From positions 84,939-148,938 of IMG/VR virus record IMGVR_UViG_3300042863_002243: a DNA stretch of 64,000 nucleotides, one strand, 5' to 3'. The DNA comes from a virus. Within the stretch, counting starts at the first letter, position 1; each line of letters starts with the position of its first letter. Below are positions 1-7,798 of the stretch, piece after piece. The notes beneath the pieces are model-generated. The model ran no database searches. It was not told the DNA's origin and worked only from the letters and a program-made list of their open reading frames with translations. The position numbers were made by a program, and so were the translations under genes.

Positions 1-1
1 A

Positions 2-460
2 GTACCAATTACTAAAGTTAACAAAGCTATAAAAGATTATGTTTTGGGAAGTAGCTCTATACTAAGTGTTAAACCCGCTACACAATTAAATTCTACAGGA
101 TCTGGAGTTTCTGTTGGAAAATCATCATTATCCATACAAAGTTCTTTACAATCGGTTAATATAAATATACCAGCTTTAGCTGATTCAATAGCAGGTAAAG
201 AATCACTAATATTTGGAGCAACAGTGATTGTGTCTGATGTACAAAAAGTAGTTAATTATTATTTTACACCAGGATCCCCTGGAGCAACATTATTTAAAGG
301 TATAAAACCTAGTCAATTCTTAACTGCAGCTTTACAGATTCACCCTAAATTAGCAAATGGAACTTTTGATCCCACATATGTCAAATATTGTAATGCTTTA
401 GTATTTCCTGTTACTAATGATCCTGAAGCAGCTGCAAATAAAGGTAAGACAAAGAAATAA
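2..460 (+). CDS. 3' part of an unrecognised structural-type gene (5' end outside window)
   Basis: The frame is open from base 2 to the stop at 458-460, with no stop upstream of the TTG at 44, so this is the C-terminal part of a gene that begins before the window. The visible protein is rich in Ser, Gly, Ala and Val, has no transmembrane segment, and ends in a basic NKGKTKK tail. It lies 7 nt before a tail-tube-like gene on the same strand, so a tail or baseplate role is possible by context only. I do not recognise the family. Confidence 0.6.
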   Translation, partial: VPITKVNKAIKDYVLGSSSILSVKPATQLNSTGSGVSVGKSSLSIQSSLQSVNINIPALADSIAGKESLIFGATVIVSDVQKVVNYYFTPGSPGATLFKGIKPSQFLTAALQIHPKLANGTFDPTYVKYCNALVFPVTNDPEAAANKGKTKK

Positions 461-467
461 TTAACAA

Positions 468-1019
468 ATGATTTTAAATGCTAGACAGAATGGTTTCATC
501 TTTAATTTTCCTAAGGGATTTGTAGTTGATAGTGTAATTGATAAGTATTCTAAATATGTTAAGAGAATGCCCATTCCTTATGACACAGTAAATGACTTTA
601 TAAATTCAACTATTCAGCAAGTTAATTTTCCCACACTCAGAACTATAGATACTGTGGAACAAATTAGACCTGGTGGTTTTAAACAAACTTATAAGAGTGC
701 TACAACTCTACAAAATTTAATACAAAGAGATTTCACTGTCACTTTTAAGTTGGGCGAAGGATTTATAAACTATTGGATTTTGTATGAGAACATAATAAAG
801 TTCTTGGATTTCCAAAATCCGGAACAATATCTACAGGACTTTAGATTATTATTACTTGATAATGAGGGAGTTGTTATGGCTAGCGTGCTTCTACAACAGC
901 CGGTCTTCACTTCATTATCTGAAATACAATTGAACTACGCTTCAAGTACACCTCAATTTTCTACTTTCTCAATAGGATTTAAATGTAATTACGTGGATGT
1001 TAAACTTGAAATCGGATAA
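468..1019 (+). CDS. tail tube-like protein (T4 gp19 family, tentative)
   Basis: A 183-aa protein without signal or membrane segment. The C-terminal layout (a segment around residues 150-183 with an x-E-I-Q-L-N-Y stretch, then a polar gap, then TFSIGFKCNYVDV) resembles the end of T4 gp19, where a GELQLDW stretch is followed by a similar beta strand. T4 gp19 is 163 aa and forms the inner tube of the contractile tail, so length also fits. The assignment is by pattern and by the structural-looking upstream neighbour; a related baseplate or tube-initiator protein is the main alternative. The next gene starts inside its last 23 nt. Confidence 0.5.
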   Translation: MILNARQNGFIFNFPKGFVVDSVIDKYSKYVKRMPIPYDTVNDFINSTIQQVNFPTLRTIDTVEQIRPGGFKQTYKSATTLQNLIQRDFTVTFKLGEGFINYWILYENIIKFLDFQNPEQYLQDFRLLLLDNEGVVMASVLLQQPVFTSLSEIQLNYASSTPQFSTFSIGFKCNYVDVKLEIG

Positions 1020-1695
1020 GAGAATAGTCGGTGTCGATTTTTCGTTGAACTCTCCTGGGTTTTGTATACTAACAAATGATAGCTGTAAATGGATAAGTCT
1101 TCATAGAACAACTAACATCATAGATAAGATGCTTAAAAAAGAGGGATCTCCTTTTAAAGTTCTCAATGATAATGGGAGTGTCTCAATAAATATTATTTCC
1201 AAGAAAGAATTTACTGGAGAATATCACGAGAAGGAAAGACAGAAGATTTTAAACGCTGTTTATTTTTCTGAAGTTGCTTTGGATCTTTTATCCCCATATC
1301 TCGACGAGAACACTATAGTGGGTATGGAAGGTTTATCTTTTGGATCTAATGGTAATTCACTTATAGATATTTCTATGACAACCGCTCTAATTAGAGCTGG
1401 TGTAGTTAAGAAAATAAATCCTGATAATTTCTATGTGATCTCTCCGACCACACTTAAGAAATTTGCAGTAAAAGGAAATGCTAAGAAAGATGAGCTTTAC
1501 TGTAAGCTTATAGAAGACAGAATATCTGAGGACAGATTAAAACCACTTTTGAATGTTTTGAAGGAATATAAAGATTTATGGATCAAAGGAGCGGGTAAAG
1601 TTGAGAACCCTTGTTCTGATATAATTGATGCAACATGGATCTGTTTGTTTATTGAGGATAATTTAGAGAAACTTTTATCTGGTAGTAAGATATAA
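997..1695 (+). CDS. RuvC-like Holliday junction resolvase
   Basis: A 232-aa protein with an RNase H-fold layout: VGVDFSLNSP at residues 11-20 (first catalytic Asp D14), VGMEGLSF around 108-115 (E111), an ISPTTLKKF segment at 149-156 leading to K164/D165, and SDIIDATW near 208-214 (D208, D211). These match the four acidic positions of RuvC. It would cut branched DNA during recombination and packaging, a job done in T4 by the unrelated endonuclease VII. The start overlaps the previous gene by 23 nt. It is the first of a run of recombination and replication genes. Confidence 0.75.
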   Translation: MLNLKSDKRIVGVDFSLNSPGFCILTNDSCKWISLHRTTNIIDKMLKKEGSPFKVLNDNGSVSINIISKKEFTGEYHEKERQKILNAVYFSEVALDLLSPYLDENTIVGMEGLSFGSNGNSLIDISMTTALIRAGVVKKINPDNFYVISPTTLKKFAVKGNAKKDELYCKLIEDRISEDRLKPLLNVLKEYKDLWIKGAGKVENPCSDIIDATWICLFIEDNLEKLLSGSKI

Positions 1696-1733
1696 ATACT
1701 AAATAATATAAATTAAAAAAAACTTGAATTATT

Positions 1734-2699
1734 ATGGAAGAAAATTTTGACATCTTTAATCTTGACAATGAATCGTTTGTTAAGCAGGAAATTAAAACAA
1801 AGGACGATGATGAGTTTATTTATAAACCTTATCCCGAATTAGGAAAAGACGGAGTGTATAAATCTTTAATTAGATTCTTACCTAACATCACAAATCCTAA
1901 AAAATCTAAAATTCACCAATATTATGTTTGGTTGAAAGATCCAGTAGACGGAGCAAATCACAAAGCTATTTGTCCATCTACGGTAGGAAAAAAATCAATA
2001 CTTAAAGATCTTTTTTGGAAGCTTAAAAATTCTGCTTCTGCTAAGGATCAGGATTTATCTAAATCATTCTCTAGAAAAGAAGATTTTTATTCTTTAATTC
2101 AAGTAGTTAAAGATGCAAATCGACCAGACTTGGAAGGTAAAATTATGATATTCAAATTCGGTAGAAAGGTTAACGATATGATCGAGCAACAAATCAAACC
2201 AGAATTCGGAAATCCTTCAAATCCTTATGACTTATTCGAAGGTAAAAACTTCGGTCTTCAAGTGAGAAAAGTTGGAGAATGGAACAACTATGATCTTTGT
2301 CAATTTGTAGGAGATAAAATGGCTTTAATTATTGATGGAGTATCAGTAGAAAGATCTGAAGAAGGTAGAGAGATGGTTACAAACTTTCTTAAGACTGGTC
2401 CTTTAGATATAGAAAAATATGATTATTCTGATTGGGACGATGAAGAGAATGAAAAAATCATGAGAATTATTAGAAACACAATTCCTGACGGAAGAATGGT
2501 TTCTGAGATTATCGGAACTAGTTCAGATTCTAAACCAGTAAGTACAACTGCTTCTGTAGATTCATTCTACGAAGATGCTAATAGCAGAACATCAACCCAA
2601 GAATCTAATGATACAGAGGATGAAGCTCCTGCTAAACCTGCTAAAGCACCAGCTAAAAAATCTGCACCATCTTTGGATGATCTTTATAACGATCTATAA
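1734..2699 (+). CDS. gp32: single-stranded DNA-binding protein, gp32-like
   Basis: A 321-aa protein (T4 gp32 is 301 aa) with a gp32-like core including YPELGKDGVYKSLIRFLP, HQYYVWLKD, MIFKFGRKVN and DLFEGKNFGLQV. It ends in an Ala/Pro/Lys-rich linker and an acidic terminal peptide ending DDLYNDL, as in gp32, where the acidic tail recruits replication proteins. It should coat ssDNA and organise the replisome and UvsX/UvsY recombination. The Cys/His zinc cluster of T4 gp32 is not visible: the equivalent region has one His-rich start and a single Cys. The leader is AT-rich with no Shine-Dalgarno sequence. Confidence 0.85.
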   Translation: MEENFDIFNLDNESFVKQEIKTKDDDEFIYKPYPELGKDGVYKSLIRFLPNITNPKKSKIHQYYVWLKDPVDGANHKAICPSTVGKKSILKDLFWKLKNSASAKDQDLSKSFSRKEDFYSLIQVVKDANRPDLEGKIMIFKFGRKVNDMIEQQIKPEFGNPSNPYDLFEGKNFGLQVRKVGEWNNYDLCQFVGDKMALIIDGVSVERSEEGREMVTNFLKTGPLDIEKYDYSDWDDEENEKIMRIIRNTIPDGRMVSEIIGTSSDSKPVSTTASVDSFYEDANSRTSTQESNDTEDEAPAKPAKAPAKKSAPSLDDLYNDL

Positions 2700-2712
2700 A
2701 TAATGGATTGTT

Positions 2713-3786
2713 ATGGAAACAAAGGATATAAGTGTCCTATCAGTAGATAGGGTTAAAGGAATAGTTAATTCTGCTTTACTTAAGTTCTTTGGTAATGATC
2801 CTCAAAGATTAAAAATCTATCAAGGGGGCAACAGACTAAACTTCTGTTGCCCTTATTGTGGAGACTCCAAAGACGCTAAGAAAAAAAGAGGAAATCTTTA
2901 TGTCGATACATTAACATATAAATGTTATAATGGTGGATGTGCGGTCTTCAAAAATCTAAATCAATTTACTAGAGATTTTGAAATCAACGGAATGCTTTCC
3001 ACTGATGAAATTGCAGAGATAGCAGAGATATCTAGAAATTCGACTATAAGGAAAAAAATAAGAAATTCTTTAGATTACTTTTTTTCTGAAAATTACAAAG
3101 ATATACTTGTTGGTAGAGAGGAATTTAAACATGCATTAAATCTTCTAGAAGTGAAAGGAACATACGGAGAGAAATGGTTAATCGAAAGAAATCATGTACC
3201 CGATAATAAATTCCTATGGGATCCTAAAAGAAGGAACTTATATCTCCTGAATCTATCCGGAGATGAAACAAAGATACTTGGTCTACAGATTAGGCCTATA
3301 GTAAAAAAGAATAGTGGAAGTAAATACTACACTTACAAGCTTAGTGGTATTTACAAAAATCTCCTAAAAGAAACAAACCCCGAAATTATATTAAAAGCCG
3401 AAGAAGTTGATCCAATATCTAGCGTTTTTGGATTCTCTACTGTGGATCTAGATTCAATGATAACAACTTTTGAAGGTCCTTTAGATGCTTGGCTTTGTCC
3501 TAATGCAATAGCATTATGTTCTATAAATAATCCTTTTCCTTTTGATGTAACAAACAAAAGATGGTTATTAGATAGCGATGAGGTTGGGAGACAAAAAGCC
3601 AGAGAATTTTTGGAAGCGGGCGAGGAAGTTTTTCTATGGGGAAAATTTATAAAAGAATGTGAATTACCAGAAAGGGATAAATGGGATTTAAACGATGTGG
3701 TTAATTATGTAAGATCCACAGGAAAGAAGATCAAAAGATTAGATAATTACTTTTCTGTTGATAAATGGGATATTATAGATATATGA
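2713..3786 (+). CDS. gp61: DNA primase, gp61-like
   Basis: A 357-aa protein with an N-terminal zinc ribbon (FCCPYCGDS about residues 45-53, then YKCYNGGC about 70-77) followed by a TOPRIM domain (TTFEGPLDAW near residue 260, WLLDSDEVG near 286). This is the layout of T4 gp61 (342 aa), which makes RNA primers with the gp41 helicase. It sits 13 nt after the SSB gene and its stop overlaps the next ATG (ATGA at 3783-3786), suggesting translational coupling. No gp41-like helicase is in the window. Confidence 0.85.
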   Translation: METKDISVLSVDRVKGIVNSALLKFFGNDPQRLKIYQGGNRLNFCCPYCGDSKDAKKKRGNLYVDTLTYKCYNGGCAVFKNLNQFTRDFEINGMLSTDEIAEIAEISRNSTIRKKIRNSLDYFFSENYKDILVGREEFKHALNLLEVKGTYGEKWLIERNHVPDNKFLWDPKRRNLYLLNLSGDETKILGLQIRPIVKKNSGSKYYTYKLSGIYKNLLKETNPEIILKAEEVDPISSVFGFSTVDLDSMITTFEGPLDAWLCPNAIALCSINNPFPFDVTNKRWLLDSDEVGRQKAREFLEAGEEVFLWGKFIKECELPERDKWDLNDVVNYVRSTGKKIKRLDNYFSVDKWDIIDI

Positions 3787-3968
3787 AATATAAAAAGAAC
3801 AACAACAAATTTAAGTTCCCTGTAGATATAAAAGGTGATTTAGATGTTCCCGATTTTGATATATCTGATAATTTTTCCACAGAGATAGTAAAGAATAAGA
3901 TAGACTCGGAAGTTAAAGAGATATCAAAAAATAAGAAAAAGAAATGTCAGAGCAACAACCTAATGTAG
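3783..3968 (+). CDS. small hypothetical protein coupled to primase
   Basis: A 61-aa Lys- and Asp-rich protein. I chose the ATG at 3783, which overlaps the primase stop codon as ATGA, over the upstream in-frame ATG at 3765 lying inside the primase gene. Its end overlaps the start of the UvsY-like gene by 25 nt. No family recognised; the tight packing on both sides supports it as a real gene in the recombination operon. Confidence 0.55.
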   Translation: MKYKKNNNKFKFPVDIKGDLDVPDFDISDNFSTEIVKNKIDSEVKEISKNKKKKCQSNNLM

Positions 3969-4411
3969 AGAAGAAAGATTTCGATAAAGGATTTCAAATA
4001 GAAAGAGAAGAATGGACAGAAAAAATTAGAGAACTTTCTATTAGAATGAAAAATATTAGAGAACTTGCAGATGTGCAGGTAGATCTTTATTATAATAGAC
4101 AGATATTATTAGAATACTCTGCTAAGTTGGGTCAGGTAATGAGCAAGCTTAATGCTAAATTTAGAAAAGATAAGTCTAATAGATTAAAATACTATTCTGA
4201 AATGTCTCAAGTAAAATATGGGGCTAATGAAAAAACCCCTTTAATAGAAGGGGATCTTTCTGAATTAAAAGAAAGAATGGATCTTGTTGATGGACAAATA
4301 TCTTTCCTTAACGAGACTATGAAAACTGTCGATCACATGCTTTATGGTGTGAAATCAAGAATATCTTTAGAGGAATATTTAAGATCAGGAGCGGTTAAAA
4401 ATAACTATTAA
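3944..4411 (+). CDS. uvsY: recombination mediator, UvsY-like
   Basis: A 155-aa, strongly charged, helical protein (T4 UvsY is 137 aa). The stretch YYNRQILLEYSAKLG, then a basic KFRKDKSNRLKYYS segment, then a helical end with VKSRISLEEYLRSG follows the same order as T4 UvsY (YSKWLNKH, then ALKARLDYYSG, then AIKSRGFAIKHI). UvsY loads the UvsX recombinase onto gp32-covered ssDNA. In T4 uvsY and uvsW are also adjacent, and here uvsW starts 2 nt downstream, which supports the call. The N-terminal 20 residues are extra compared with T4. Confidence 0.7.
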   Translation: MSEQQPNVEKKDFDKGFQIEREEWTEKIRELSIRMKNIRELADVQVDLYYNRQILLEYSAKLGQVMSKLNAKFRKDKSNRLKYYSEMSQVKYGANEKTPLIEGDLSELKERMDLVDGQISFLNETMKTVDHMLYGVKSRISLEEYLRSGAVKNNY

Positions 4412-4413
4412 TA

Positions 4414-5955
4414 ATGTTAAAATTTGTAGTAAGTGAAGATAGAAATTGGTTAAGTCTTATAGATTACGAAGAGGAATTTGAAAGAAAACAGATTGATATA
4501 TCTTTAACTAGAAAAATACATAATCATTATTTTCATCCATTAGTTAAGAAAAAACATTGGGACGGAGCAATATGCTTTGTTGATAAAAGGTTACCTATTT
4601 GGAGAGTGCCTTCTGGACTTTGGTCTGAGGTATACCAGATATGCGAAAAATATAAAATAGAGGTAGAAATAAACGGACTAGAAAGAATCATCGATAATTC
4701 TTTTACCTTAGAAAAATACACTGAATGGTGTAATAAATTCTTTAAGGGGGGTGTCGGAGGGGATCCTGAAAAAATGCCTAGGGATTACCAAATAGAAACA
4801 GCATGGAAGATTATAAAATTTAAACTTTCTGTTTCCGAGGTAGCAACAAGTTCTGGTAAGACCCTAATCGCTTTTATGGTAATGGCTTATCTTAAGGAGG
4901 TTTTAAAGGTGAAAAAATTCCTTATGGTAGTTCCTAACACCAATCTAGTTATACAAGGATCTGAAGATTTTGAAGAATATGGTCTAGAGAAATTAGAAGA
5001 CTGCGAGATACAACAAATTCATGGATCTAATAAGAAAAAGATCTCTGGTGGATTAATGATAGGTACATATCAATCTTTAGTTAAAATGGATCCTGAATTT
5101 TTTGATGATGTGGAAGCTGTATTTGTAGATGAATGTCACCAAGCTCAAAGTGCATCTATTAAAAAGGTAGTTGCATTATGTAAAGACTCTAAATGGAGAT
5201 TTGGGCTATCTGGAACATTAGCTAATAAAAATACTGCAGAGTATTTAACTATACAACAATTTCTTGGACCTTTAATTATGGAGATTTCTCCAAAGTTTTT
5301 ATTTGATAACAAATATGCTACTCCTGTTTCTATTAAGATAGTTAAAATGGATTGGATGGACGAGGAAGTTAAAGAGAAGCTTGCTACATTAAAAGAAACT
5401 AAAAATGAGATGGAGGGTAACGAGCTTTTTAATCTAGAAAGAAAGCTTGTTGTTAATTCTGACAAGAGACTTAATTATATTATAAATTTTGTTCTTAAAA
5501 CATCAAAGAATTCTCTTTTACTTTTTCAATCTGTTGGCGAGGGATATGGTAAAAGAATATATGACGGAATAAGAGAAGGGTCTAATGATAGAGAGGTTTA
5601 TTATATAGACGGTGACACTGCTCCTGATAAAAGAGATATTTTCACTAAAAGAATGGAAGAAGGTATTAATAAAGTAATGGTTGCTTCTTTTGGCACTATG
5701 TCTACTGGTATATCTGTTAAAAATATACACAATATATTTCTTATTGAATCATATAAATCTGAAGTACTGATTAAGCAGAGTTTAGGTAGGGGGATGAGAC
5801 TATTTGATGGTAAAGAGAAAGTTAATATTATAGACTTTGTTGATGACTTCTCTTTTGGTGGAAAAGACAACTATTTGCTTAAACATTCTAAGGAAAGAAT
5901 TGAAATTTATAAAAAAGAGCAATTTGAATACAAGATATATGAGATCAAAATTTAG
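4414..5955 (+). CDS. uvsW: recombination DNA helicase UvsW
   Basis: A 513-aa SF2 helicase (T4 UvsW is 503 aa). Visible motifs: PRDYQIETAW (Q-motif region, residues 122-131), Walker A SSGKT at 146-150, Walker B VDECHQ at 239-243, motif III GLSGTL, and the C-terminal QSLGRGMRL arginine-finger motif. The N-terminal 100 residues match the small UvsW DNA-binding domain in position. It unwinds branched recombination intermediates and R-loops, helping switch from origin to recombination-driven replication. It is the last gene of the recombination block; a late-type promoter follows at 5962. Confidence 0.9.
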   Translation: MLKFVVSEDRNWLSLIDYEEEFERKQIDISLTRKIHNHYFHPLVKKKHWDGAICFVDKRLPIWRVPSGLWSEVYQICEKYKIEVEINGLERIIDNSFTLEKYTEWCNKFFKGGVGGDPEKMPRDYQIETAWKIIKFKLSVSEVATSSGKTLIAFMVMAYLKEVLKVKKFLMVVPNTNLVIQGSEDFEEYGLEKLEDCEIQQIHGSNKKKISGGLMIGTYQSLVKMDPEFFDDVEAVFVDECHQAQSASIKKVVALCKDSKWRFGLSGTLANKNTAEYLTIQQFLGPLIMEISPKFLFDNKYATPVSIKIVKMDWMDEEVKEKLATLKETKNEMEGNELFNLERKLVVNSDKRLNYIINFVLKTSKNSLLLFQSVGEGYGKRIYDGIREGSNDREVYYIDGDTAPDKRDIFTKRMEEGINKVMVASFGTMSTGISVKNIHNIFLIESYKSEVLIKQSLGRGMRLFDGKEKVNIIDFVDDFSFGGKDNYLLKHSKERIEIYKKEQFEYKIYEIKI

Positions 5956-5961
5956 AATTCG

Positions 5962-5970
5962 GATATATAA
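5962..5970 (+). promoter_or_regulatory. late-type promoter motif GATATATAA
   Basis: Exact GATATATAA, 28 nt before the ATG at 5990, directly after the uvsW stop. One of about 20 copies placed before mainly tagged genes; it resembles the T4 late box TATAAATA. Confidence 0.6.
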
Positions 5971-5989
5971 AAGAAATAATTAAATCTCA

Positions 5990-6589
5990 ATGAGAAACAT
6001 CAAAGAATATAGAGATTTCTGTATTAATGAATCTGAAGAATTATTCTTTAGCAGACACTTAGGAAATGATGCTAAGACATATGGTGATAGGGCTAAAAAT
6101 CATTATAACCTACCTGAAGATGCTAGTATATTACAAAAAACTCAAAGGTTCTTTGGGTACATCGAAGACAAGCTAAACAATATTGCACAAGCAGGACAAG
6201 ATATAACAAGACAAAATAGAGCTGTTAGAGGCGGGGGTTTAAATACTGGATATGAAATGTTATTCGGTCTTCCGGCTATTGTACCAGGAGTACTTAAAAG
6301 AGTATTCGGACCTACTAAATATGAGATTTCTAAAAGAGTACCAGCTAAGGATGAAGATGTAGATGTTGAGTTCATGAGACACACAAATGAGGATTTTGCT
6401 AAAAATGAACTACCGAACATTAAAACTGAGCAACAATTAGAAGATAATATCACCGAGCTTTATCAAAAAGCTCAGGTTAATAAAGGACAGGTACCTGCTC
6501 TAGATGATATAGGAATGAATAGAGCTTACCTTTATTATACAAAACAAAAAAATCCTAATCAACCTATATTCCAACCAAATAACGCATAA
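5990..6589 (+). CDS. hypothetical protein with N-terminal capsid-targeting-like tag
   Basis: A 199-aa protein beginning MRNIKEYRDFCINES, which fits the shared N-terminal tag, with a candidate prohead-protease cut after INE (residue 14). The rest is soluble, with a Gly/Pro-rich central part (GYEMLFGLPAIVPGVLKRVFG) that could be a short amphipathic or membrane-active helix. No family recognised. It follows a late-type promoter, so virion-associated cargo is the inferred role. Confidence 0.6.
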   Translation: MRNIKEYRDFCINESEELFFSRHLGNDAKTYGDRAKNHYNLPEDASILQKTQRFFGYIEDKLNNIAQAGQDITRQNRAVRGGGLNTGYEMLFGLPAIVPGVLKRVFGPTKYEISKRVPAKDEDVDVEFMRHTNEDFAKNELPNIKTEQQLEDNITELYQKAQVNKGQVPALDDIGMNRAYLYYTKQKNPNQPIFQPNNA

Positions 6590-6593
6590 AAAA

Positions 6594-7346
6594 ATGAAAA
6601 AATTCTCTTTAGTAATAGAAAAGAAAAGACAAGACTTAAAAGAAGCAGAACTTGTAACTGAAAGAAATCAGTATTTAGATTTCTCTAAGAAGTACAATAA
6701 AGAACATGGTGTTTCTGGACCTTTTGATAAAAAATTCAAAGGTGATGAAAAATCACAGGAAGAGTACATGCAAGGTCTTTCAATGGCTTGGGACGAGTAC
6801 AAGAAAAAGAAAGGTATTAAACTTAAATCTAATAGCAAAGACTTTGCTTTCAAAAAGAAAATGAATGAGTCTAAATCTTCTGATATGGCTAAGCAGATGA
6901 TCGGTGATGGCGGAGATCCTAACTATCATTTTGTTACTATGTGTGACGATTACATGTTTGAGAAAGAAGATGCTATGATGAATTATAGTAAAGAGCCAAT
7001 GTCTGCTCCTTTAAAGATCAAAACCACACCGGATTTTGGAATCTATACATTCGGTCCTTTTATGAATATAGAAGAATCAAAAATGTTTGCTGAAAGCATC
7101 GAATTAGATGAGATCAACGGACCAAGAATGGTAACTATACAAGACAGAAAAAATGGTGAAGTATTCTCTAAATTCTTATCATGTAAAATGCAACCAGTTT
7201 GGGACGAGCATATTGAAGAGCATGTAGGAAGCATGGAAGATGAAGAAGACGAAGAAGAGGAAGAAGATCCTAACATGGAATACACTTATGGTGATGAAGA
7301 TGAAGGTACTGACGATGTAGTTTACGATGAGGATGAGGAGGAATAA
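6594..7346 (+). CDS. hypothetical protein with very acidic C-terminal tail
   Basis: A 250-aa protein. The first 100 residues are Lys-rich and helical, the middle is mixed, and the last 40 are almost only Glu and Asp, ending in EDEEE. The start MKKFSLVIEKKRQD is only a weak match to the tag. An acidic-tailed, Lys-rich helical protein recalls T4 prohead core proteins, but there is no sequence basis for that name. It lies 4 nt after the previous gene. Confidence 0.5.
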   Translation: MKKFSLVIEKKRQDLKEAELVTERNQYLDFSKKYNKEHGVSGPFDKKFKGDEKSQEEYMQGLSMAWDEYKKKKGIKLKSNSKDFAFKKKMNESKSSDMAKQMIGDGGDPNYHFVTMCDDYMFEKEDAMMNYSKEPMSAPLKIKTTPDFGIYTFGPFMNIEESKMFAESIELDEINGPRMVTIQDRKNGEVFSKFLSCKMQPVWDEHIEEHVGSMEDEEDEEEEEDPNMEYTYGDEDEGTDDVVYDEDEEE

Positions 7347-7348
7347 AA

Positions 7349-7795
7349 ATGATGAATCAATTACAAAGTCAAGCTCTATATCCAGTACTGCAACACTATA
7401 CTGGTGAAAAGATAACTTCAATATCTGTTCTTGATGATCATAATCTTATTTTTAATACTTTCATTGGTGATGATGGTTTTGTTAATCAGAACACAGATGG
7501 AGATTGGGAAATAATAATAGAAAACAAAATTGTCTATACAATAGAGAAGGATGTTTTTGAGGTTCTTGTAAAACCAAGTAGAAAAAGTTCATTAGAGAAT
7601 TACGTTGGTATTCTTAATGATCTTTTTAATGATAAAAAAATAAGCAATAGATCAAGGATATTGGTTTTTAATATCCTCCTATTTCTAGAAGAATATATAA
7701 TAAACTCAGACTTTCTTCCAAAGAAGAATTTAAGAGTTGGTCCTTTTAGTATTTTTAATTACAAGGGGAATAAATTTGTTTACTGTTTAAATTAA
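7349..7795 (+). CDS. hypothetical protein
   Basis: A 148-aa soluble protein with mixed beta and helical patterns and no membrane segment, tag or metal motif. It starts 2 nt after the previous stop and ends 3 nt before the large nucleotidyltransferase-like gene, so it is part of the same transcription unit. No family recognised. Confidence 0.5.
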   Translation: MMNQLQSQALYPVLQHYTGEKITSISVLDDHNLIFNTFIGDDGFVNQNTDGDWEIIIENKIVYTIEKDVFEVLVKPSRKSSLENYVGILNDLFNDKKISNRSRILVFNILLFLEEYIINSDFLPKKNLRVGPFSIFNYKGNKFVYCLN

Positions 7796-7798
7796 AAA

